A stretch of DNA of 6,744 nucleotides, from positions 1-6,744 of the forward strand of contig JAOPUY010000224.1 in the NCBI GenBank assembly GCA_025963265.1. The letters run 5' to 3'. This stretch comes from Frankiales bacterium. Its GTDB lineage: Bacteria > Actinomycetota > Actinomycetes > Mycobacteriales > Jatrophihabitantaceae. The stretch's first letter is position 1; each line of letters opens with the position of its first letter. This document shows positions 1-6,744 of the stretch, in pieces. The translations under genes and the position numbers were made by a program. The notes beneath the pieces are model-generated. The model worked only from the letters and a program-made list of their open reading frames with translations. It was not told where the DNA came from and did no database searches.

Positions 1-1610
1 TCGTGGTCACCGACGAGTCTGGACCGATCGCGCTGGCCGGCGTGATGGGCGGTGGGTCGACCGAGATCTCCGACTCGACCACCGACATCGTCCTAGAAGC
101 CGCGCACTGGGACCCGGCCTCGATCGCCCGTGCGGTCCGTCGGCACAAGCTGCCCTCCGAGGCCGCCAAGCGATTCGAGCGCGGCGTCGACCCGGCCATC
201 GCCGCGGTGGCTCTGCAGCGGGCCGTCGACTTGCTGGTCGAGCACGGCGGGGCCCGTCCCGCGCCGGGCTTCACCGTCGTCGGCTCCGGCCCGGCGCCCG
301 TCCAGATTCCGTTGGAGGTGTCCCGGGCCGCCCGCCTGTCCGGGCTGGCGATCGACGAGGCGACGGTGCGGGCTCGCCTCGAGCAGGTCGGTTGTGCCGT
401 CCTTGTGCGCGACGAGCCGTCGACCCACGTGGCCGAGCACTCCGCCGCCCCCATCTCGCCGGCCGAACTCGGCGGCGAAATCCTGGTCACCCCGCCGACC
501 TGGCGACCCGATCTGACCGACCCGGTCGACCTGGTCGAGGAGGTCGTCCGGCTCGAGGGCTATGACCGCATTCCATCGACCTTGCCGCCTTCGCCGGCCG
601 GCATCGGGTTGACCGGCAGTCAGCGCCTGCGGCGCTCGGTCTCGCGAGAGCTCGCCGCCGCCGGGTACAGCGAGGTGCTGAGCTACCCGTTCGTCGCGCC
701 GAGCGTGCACGACGTGTTCGGGCTGGCCGCCGACGACCCGCGCCGCCAGGCCGTCCGGCTGGCCAACCCGCTGTCGGACGCCGAGCCGGAAATGCGGACC
801 TCGCTGCTGCCCGGGCTGTTGGCGACGCTGGGCCGCAACCTCGGCCGCGGCAACCGCGACCTCGCGGTCTTCGAGATGGGCCTGGTGTACCGAGCGGCGC
901 CGTCGGCCGAGCCGCCGCCGCAGCTCGGCGTGACTCGTCGCCCGACGCCCGCTGAGCTGATCTCGGTCGAGCGAGCGATCCCCGAGCAGCCTCGCCACGT
1001 CGCCGTAGCCCTCACCGGGGACTTCGAGCTCCCCGGGTGGCTGGGGCCGGGACGGGCCGGGGACTGGACGGACGCCCTGGCCGCGGCCCGACTGATCGCG
1101 CGGGCCGCCGGCGCCGCGGTGACCGTGCGCAAGGCCGACATCCCGCCCTGGCATCCCGGCCGTTGCGCCGAAGTGCTGCTCGACGGCGCCGTGGTCGGCG
1201 CCGCCGGCGAGCTGCACCCCCGGGTGCTGGCCGAGCTCGGCCTGCCCGAGCGGACCTGCGCGATGGAGTTGAACCTCGACCGGTTCCCGCCGCCGCGACC
1301 CGCGAGCGCCCCCGAGCTGTCCAGCTTCCCCCCGGTCTTGCTCGACCTCGCGCTGGTCGTGGCCGAGGACGTGCCAGCGGCCGAGGTGCTCTCGGCCGTC
1401 GAGGCGGGCGCGGGCCAGCTGCTGGAATCGGTCCGGTTGTTCGACGTGTACGCCGATGAGTCGAAGCTGGGGCGCGGGCTGAAGTCGCTGGCGTTCGCCC
1501 TCCGGTTCCGAGCTCCCGACCGCACGCTGACGATCGAGGAGGCGACGGCCGCGCGCGATCAGGCCGTGGCCGAGGCGCACCGAAGGGTCGGGGCGACGAT
1601 CCGGGGTTGA
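1..1610 (+). CDS. pheT: Phenylalanyl-tRNA synthetase beta subunit, C-terminal ~535 residues (5' partial)
   Basis: PheT pairs with PheS in the cytoplasmic alpha2-beta2 enzyme that charges tRNA-Phe; the beta chain carries editing and tRNA-binding domains. The reading frame is open from the first base and ends at TGA 1608-1610. Numbering visible residues from the codon at 3: residues 1-80 are the end of the B3/B4 editing domain (LAGVMGG near 11-17, LEAAHWDP near 31, RHKLPSEAAKRFERGVDP after that). Residues from about 100 form the B5 domain, with the acidic signature WRPDLTDPVDLVEEVVRLEGYD at 167-188 that in the family includes Mg-contacting residues. The catalytic-like core follows, then the C-terminal ferredoxin-fold anticodon-binding domain from about 440 (LFDVY at 479-483). 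Bacterial PheT is usually around 800-830 residues, so some 270-300 N-terminal residues lie upstream, with pheS presumably before them. The GTG at position 3 is an internal codon, not the start. No frameshift or internal stop is seen. Confidence 0.97.
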   Translation, partial: VVTDESGPIALAGVMGGGSTEISDSTTDIVLEAAHWDPASIARAVRRHKLPSEAAKRFERGVDPAIAAVALQRAVDLLVEHGGARPAPGFTVVGSGPAPVQIPLEVSRAARLSGLAIDEATVRARLEQVGCAVLVRDEPSTHVAEHSAAPISPAELGGEILVTPPTWRPDLTDPVDLVEEVVRLEGYDRIPSTLPPSPAGIGLTGSQRLRRSVSRELAAAGYSEVLSYPFVAPSVHDVFGLAADDPRRQAVRLANPLSDAEPEMRTSLLPGLLATLGRNLGRGNRDLAVFEMGLVYRAAPSAEPPPQLGVTRRPTPAELISVERAIPEQPRHVAVALTGDFELPGWLGPGRAGDWTDALAAARLIARAAGAAVTVRKADIPPWHPGRCAEVLLDGAVVGAAGELHPRVLAELGLPERTCAMELNLDRFPPPRPASAPELSSFPPVLLDLALVVAEDVPAAEVLSAVEAGAGQLLESVRLFDVYADESKLGRGLKSLAFALRFRAPDRTLTIEEATAARDQAVAEAHRRVGATIRG

Positions 1611-1640
1611 CCGTCCCCGGCCCCGGGGCTGAATTGTTTT
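1601..1640 (+). terminator. Possible weak intrinsic terminator after pheT
   Basis: CCGGGG at 1601-1606 is a perfect complement of CCCCGG at 1615-1620 (6 bp, all G/C, 8-nt loop), so the stem brackets the pheT stop codon. A second CCCCGGGG block at 1621-1628 offers alternative pairings: 1601-1606 with 1621-1626, or CCCC 1615-1618 with GGGG 1625-1628. A T-rich run (TTGTTTT, 1634-1640) follows. This resembles a rho-independent terminator, but the stem is short, the T-run is interrupted and lies several bases from the stem, and such GC palindromes arise easily in this genome. It would separate pheT transcription from argC; it could also do nothing. Confidence 0.3.
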
Positions 1641-1667
1641 GCGTGATGGTGCATAATCTCTCGTATG
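1628..1667 (+). promoter_or_regulatory. Possible ArgR (ARG box) half-sites overlapping the argC promoter
   Basis: ArgR binds degenerate 18-bp palindromes, often two side by side, over arg promoters. TGAAT at 1630-1634 is a perfect left half of the general ARG box (TGAAT-N4-ATTCA); its right half (TTGCG, 1639-1643) matches only two of five bases. Twenty bases on, TGCAT at 1650-1654 resembles the TGCATA-type half-site I recall for actinobacteria. CATA 1652-1655 also has an inverted partner TATG at 1664-1667, with 8 bp between. The roughly two-turn spacing and the overlap with the -35 and -10 elements suit repression by arginine-bound ArgR. The match is weak and argR itself is not in the window. 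Confidence 0.3.
1629..1657 (+). promoter_or_regulatory. Putative argC operon promoter
   Basis: CATAAT at 1652-1657 matches five of six bases of a -10 hexamer. CTGAAT at 1629-1634, 17 bp upstream, is a weak -35 (three of six against TTGACA). The tract 1631-1667 is about 59% A/T by count, in clear contrast to its surroundings, as expected for a promoter. The -10 ends 7 bp before the argC ATG at 1665, which would place the transcript start at or next to the start codon. It is the only non-coding gap in the window and lies at the head of a tightly overlapping five-gene cluster, which is where the operon promoter should be. Confidence 0.5.
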
Positions 1668-2681
1668 GGAATCACAGTCGCAGTCGCCGGAGCCAGCGGG
1701 TATGCCGGCGGCGAGTTGCTTCGCCTGCTCGCTGGCCATCCGGAGTTCGAGGTCATCGCCGCGACCGCGCACGCCAACGCCGGCGAGCGCATCGCCGACC
1801 TGCATCCCAACCTCGTGAGCTACGGCGATCAGCGCTTCGCGCCGACCGAGCCGGCCAACCTGAGTCCAGCCGAGCTGGTGTTCCTCGCGCTGCCGCACGG
1901 TCAATCGGCCGCGGTCGCCGCACAGCTGCCGGCGAGCTGCCGGATCGTCGACGTCGGCGCGGACTTCCGGCTGCGCGACGCCACCGCCTGGGAGCTGTAC
2001 TACGGCGGTCCGCACGCTGGCACCTGGACCTACGGGCTGCCGGAACTGCCCGGCCAACGGGCGAAGATCGCGGCCAGCACCCGAGTCGCGAACACCGGCT
2101 GCTACGCCGTGGCCATCATCAGCGCCCTCGCGCCGCTGATCGCCGCTGACCTCGTCGAGGCCGAGGACGTGGTGGTGGTCGCGTCCTCCGGAACCTCGGG
2201 CGCCGGTCGGTCGGCCAAGGTCAGCCTGTTGGCCAGCGAGGTCGTCGGCGACCTCACCGGCTACAAGGTCGGCGCCCATCAGCACGTCGCCGAGATTCTG
2301 CAAGCCACCGGCGCCCGCACGCTGTCGATGACGCCGGTGCTCGCCCCGATGCCGCGCGGCCTGCTGGCCACCGTCACCGCCCGCCCGACCAGCTCCGCAG
2401 CGACCGCGGCCGACGTCCGGGCCGCGCTGGCTCAGGCCTATCAGGACGAGCCCTTCATCCATCTGTTGCCCGACGGCGTCCAGCCGCGCACCGCCGCGAC
2501 CTTCGGCTCCAACTCGGTGCACCTGCAGGCGGTCCTCGACATCAGCTCGGGGCGGGTCGTGGTGACGAGCGCGATCGACAACTTGGGCAAGGGCGCCGCG
2601 GGCCAGGCGCTGCAGAACGCCAACATCATGCTCGGGCTCGCTGAGGGCACCGGGCTCGCCGTGAACGGCGTCGCGCCGTGA
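1665..2681 (+). CDS. argC: N-acetyl-gamma-glutamyl-phosphate reductase
   Basis: ArgC reduces N-acetylglutamyl-5-phosphate to N-acetylglutamate semialdehyde with NADPH, in the cytoplasm. The 338-residue product has the usual family length. The N-terminal Rossmann loop is GASGYAGGELLRLL (residues 9-22). The nucleophilic cysteine is Cys146 in NTGCYAVA (codon 2100-2102). The phosphate/NADP loop SSGTSGAGRSAK follows, then the active-site histidine region GAHQHVAEI with His205 and His207. LAPMPRGLLATVTAR and the C-terminal GVAP are also typical. Two motifs differ from the commonest forms: TGCYAV in place of PGCYPT, and HQHVAEI in place of HRHxPEI. Both look like a natural subfamily variant, since Cys and both His remain. 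The ATG at 1665 matches the family N-terminus (MxxxVAVAGASGYAG). No Shine-Dalgarno precedes it, which fits leaderless initiation. The 3' end overlaps argJ by 4 bp. Confidence 0.97.
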   Translation: MGITVAVAGASGYAGGELLRLLAGHPEFEVIAATAHANAGERIADLHPNLVSYGDQRFAPTEPANLSPAELVFLALPHGQSAAVAAQLPASCRIVDVGADFRLRDATAWELYYGGPHAGTWTYGLPELPGQRAKIAASTRVANTGCYAVAIISALAPLIAADLVEAEDVVVVASSGTSGAGRSAKVSLLASEVVGDLTGYKVGAHQHVAEILQATGARTLSMTPVLAPMPRGLLATVTARPTSSAATAADVRAALAQAYQDEPFIHLLPDGVQPRTAATFGSNSVHLQAVLDISSGRVVVTSAIDNLGKGAAGQALQNANIMLGLAEGTGLAVNGVAP

Positions 2682-3832
2682 CCGTCACCGCGGCCGCCGG
2701 CTTCCGGGCGGCGGGCGTGGCGGCCGGTCTCAAGACGAGCGGTGCGCCCGACATCGCGCTCGTCGTCAACGACGGTCCCTCCGACGCGGTCGCCGCGGTG
2801 TTCACCGCCAACCGGGTCAAGGCGGCGCCGGTGCTCTGGTCGGCCCAAGCCGCGGCCGACGGACGGGCCCGGGCGGTTGTGCTCAACTCCGGCGGCGCTA
2901 ACGCCTGCACCGGTCCGGCCGGATTCGGCGACACCCACGCCACCGCCGAGCAGGTCGCGCGACTGCTGGGGCTCGGGGCCGGCGAGGTGCTGGTCTGCTC
3001 GACCGGTCTGATCGGCGAACGCTTGCCGATGGCCAAGCTGCAGGCCGGAGTCGTCGCCGCGCACGCGGCGCTGGTCGCCGACGGCGGTCCGGCGGCCGCC
3101 GAGGCGATCCGGACGACTGACACCGTCGCGAAAACGGCCGTGCTCACCCACCCGGACGGTTGGACGATCGGCGGCATGGCCAAGGGGGCCGGGATGCTGG
3201 CGCCCAGCCTGGCCACGATGCTCTGCGTGCTCACCACCGATGTCGCGCTCGCAGCCGAGGACCTCGACGTCGCTTTGCGGAACGCGGTCCGGGTCACCTT
3301 CGACCGGCTGGACTCCGACGGCTGCATGTCGACCAACGACACGGTCATCCTGATGGCCAGCGCCGCCACCGGACTCACGCCGGCCCCGGCCGACTTCGCC
3401 CAGGCGCTGACAGCGGTCTGCGGCGAGCTGGCCGCAGCCCTGCTCGCCGACGCCGAAGGGGCGACCAAAGAGGTCGAGATCCGGGTGACCGGCGCGGCCG
3501 ACGAGGATGACGCCGTCGAGGTCGGTCGCTCGATCGCCCGCAACAACCTGCTCAAGTGCGCGTTATTCGGCAACGACCCGAACTGGGGCCGCGTGCTGGC
3601 GGCGATCGGCACGACCACAGCCGCCTTCGACCCGGACCGACTCGACGTCGCCATCAACGGCGTGCAGGTCTGCCGGGCCGGCGCGGCCGGCGACAGCCGG
3701 GACCTGGTCGACTTGACCGGCCGCCACATCCAGATCGTCGCCGACTTGAACGCCGGGTCGGCCACCGCGACCATCCACACCAACGACCTCTCGCACGCCT
3801 ACGTCGAAGAGAACTCGGCGTACTCCTCATGA
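2678..3832 (+). CDS. argJ: Glutamate N-acetyltransferase / ornithine acetyltransferase
   Basis: ArgJ transfers acetyl from N-acetylornithine to glutamate, giving ornithine and N-acetylglutamate (the cyclic pathway); bifunctional members also use acetyl-CoA for the first step. The 384-residue precursor is of normal length. The self-cleavage site is in [14 protein letters not shown] (169-182): cleavage before Thr180 (codon 3215-3217) should yield an alpha chain of about 179 residues and a beta chain of about 205, with Thr180 as nucleophile. The oxyanion-hole pair is Thr109-Gly110 in CSTGLIGE. Other conserved stretches are [28 protein letters not shown] and the C-terminal [10 protein letters not shown]. 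The GTG start at 2678 overlaps the argC stop in GTGA, with no clear Shine-Dalgarno, so coupling to argC is likely. Codon 296 is TTA (3563-3565), the only in-frame TTA I found in the window. Mono- versus bifunctional activity cannot be told from sequence. Confidence 0.96.
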   Translation: MTVTAAAGFRAAGVAAGLKTSGAPDIALVVNDGPSDAVAAVFTANRVKAAPVLWSAQAAADGRARAVVLNSGGANACTGPAGFGDTHATAEQVARLLGLGAGEVLVCSTGLIGERLPMAKLQAGVVAAHAALVADGGPAAAEAIRTTDTVAKTAVLTHPDGWTIGGMAKGAGMLAPSLATMLCVLTTDVALAAEDLDVALRNAVRVTFDRLDSDGCMSTNDTVILMASAATGLTPAPADFAQALTAVCGELAAALLADAEGATKEVEIRVTGAADEDDAVEVGRSIARNNLLKCALFGNDPNWGRVLAAIGTTTAAFDPDRLDVAINGVQVCRAGAAGDSRDLVDLTGRHIQIVADLNAGSATATIHTNDLSHAYVEENSAYSS

Positions 3833-4705
3833 CCGCGTCGTTCGAAGCGGCGGGCCTAAAGGCCGCCACCCTCATCGACGCCCTGCCCTGGCTCGAGCGC
3901 TTCCACGGCAAAATCGTCGTGGTCAAGTACGGCGGCAACGCCATGCTCTCGCCCGAATTGCAGAAAGCGTTCGCCGAGGACGTCGTCTTTCTGCGCTACG
4001 CCGGCATCCGGCCGGTCGTGGTGCACGGCGGCGGACCGCAGATCACCGAACACCTCAACCGGCTCGGCATCGCCAGCGAGTTCCGGGGCGGCCTGCGGGT
4101 GACCACCCCGGAGGCGATGAAGGTGGTGCGGATGGTGTTGGTCGGGCAGGTCAACGGCGAGGTCGTCAACCTGATCAACGACCACGGCGCGTTCGCCGTC
4201 GGATTGTCCGGCGAGGACGGCGGATTGTTCACCGCCGAGCGGCGCCCGGCGGTGGTCGACGGCGTGGAGGTCGACATCGGCCAGGTGGGCGACGTCGTCG
4301 AGGTCGATCCGAGCACGGTGCTCGCGCTGCTGGACGCCGGCCGGATACCGGTGATCGCCACGGTGGCCCGTGGCCGGGACGGCCAGTCCTACAACGTCAA
4401 CGCCGACACCGCGGCCGCGGCCCTGGCCGCTGCCGTGCAGGCCGAGAAGCTCATCGTGCTGACCGATGTGGCGGGCCTGTACGCCGATTGGCCGGACAGC
4501 ACCGAGGTGATCAGCGAGCTGCGGGCCAGCGAGCTGGCGGCCATGCTCCCGTCGCTGTCCTCGGGCATGGTCCCGAAGATGGAGGCCTGCCTGCGGGCGG
4601 TCCAGGCCGGCGTGCCCAGGGCCACCGTGCTGGACGGACGAGAACTGCACGCGCTGCTATTGGAGATCTTCACCAGCGAGGGGATTGGGACGATGGTGCT
4701 TCCAG

Positions 4706-4713
<8 letters not shown>
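3829..4713 (+). CDS. argB: Acetylglutamate kinase, arginine-sensitive type
   Basis: ArgB phosphorylates the gamma-carboxylate of N-acetylglutamate with ATP, usually the controlled step in cyclic pathways. The 294-residue protein shows the amino-acid kinase fold: KYGGNAM (33-39, Lys33), the glycine-rich VHGGGPQI (65-72), [21 protein letters not shown] with Asp193, LTDVAGLY, and SGMVPKMEA with Lys250. A helical extension of about 25 residues ([21 protein letters not shown]) precedes the first strand, and the C-terminus has [18 protein letters not shown] with His274 near its start. Both are features of hexameric, arginine-inhibited kinases and are lacking in the insensitive E. coli type, so feedback inhibition by arginine is inferred. 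The ATG at 3829 overlaps the argJ stop in ATGA and gives the family N-terminus. The frame is open further upstream to 3556, but that stretch is a shadow of argJ. The 3' end overlaps argD by 8 bp. Confidence 0.97.

Positions 4714-6744
<2,031 letters not shown>

Noticed and set aside
1611..1664. A leader peptide or arginine-responsive attenuator before argC.
   Set aside because: The gap is only 54 bp, has no short frame rich in Arg codons, and no antiterminator/terminator pair followed by a continuous T-run.
1607..2149. A plus-strand frame starting at the pheT stop and covering the promoter gap and the 5' half of argC.
   Set aside because: It is Arg-rich out-of-frame translation of argC with no family features. 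The argC frame explains the same DNA fully.
93..2522. A 809-codon open frame on the minus strand opposite pheT and argC.
   Set aside because: It spans two well-supported genes and the promoter gap. Its composition (rich in Arg, Gly, Gln, His, Asp, no recognisable domain) is that of an antisense shadow, expected where third positions are nearly all G/C.
2626..3783. A 385-codon minus-strand frame opposite argJ, and others opposite argB, argD and argF.
   Set aside because: They are low-complexity Ala/Ser/Arg/Gly sequences with no motifs, wholly inside genes with clear catalytic signatures on the other strand.
3556..3828. An N-terminal extension of argB by 91 codons.
   Set aside because: The extra residues are Arg/Pro/Gly-rich and come from the argJ coding region in another frame. 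The ATGA overlap at 3829 gives the normal family N-terminus and length.
4685..4705. A TTG start for argD seven codons upstream of ATG 4706.
   Set aside because: The added residues are argB sequence in another frame, and ATG 4706 leads straight into the conserved RWQSVMM start.

Overview
The window is a stretch of a high-GC bacterial chromosome (roughly 70% GC by eye, with strong G/C preference at third codon positions). All genes lie on the + strand. The content points to an actinobacterium. The 3' part of pheT (phenylalanyl-tRNA synthetase beta chain) is followed directly by argC-argJ-argB-argD-argF, the pheST-arg order known from many Actinobacteria. From memory of the family layouts, argF directly behind argD fits the mycobacterial-type cluster better than Streptomyces, where argR follows argD. 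I cannot name a genus.

Layout: 1-1610 pheT (5' end outside the window); 1611-1664 a 54-bp gap holding a GC-rich hairpin, an AT-rich promoter-like stretch and possible ArgR half-sites; 1665-2681 argC; 2678-3832 argJ; 3829-4713 argB; 4706-5932 argD; 5929-6744 argF (3' end outside the window). From argC onward there is no intergenic DNA. Each gene overlaps the next by 4 or 8 bp, so the five arg genes should be one translationally coupled operon. No stretch over 300 bases lacks a gene.

Pathway: ArgJ makes N-acetylglutamate and/or recycles the acetyl group from N-acetylornithine. ArgB phosphorylates N-acetylglutamate and ArgC reduces the product to the semialdehyde. ArgD transaminates that to N-acetylornithine, ArgJ releases ornithine, and ArgF carbamoylates ornithine to citrulline. 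The set therefore covers glutamate to citrulline. The last steps (argG, argH) and the regulator (argR) are not in the window and would be expected downstream of argF. ArgB carries the N-terminal helix and C-terminal signature of arginine-inhibited enzymes, so feedback control by arginine is likely.

I found no mobile element, CRISPR array, tRNA/rRNA or new defence or metabolic system. This is an ordinary housekeeping region. The most interesting point is the pheT-argC junction, where a -10-like element sits 7 bp before the argC ATG with no Shine-Dalgarno, suggesting a leaderless, ArgR-controlled operon transcript.
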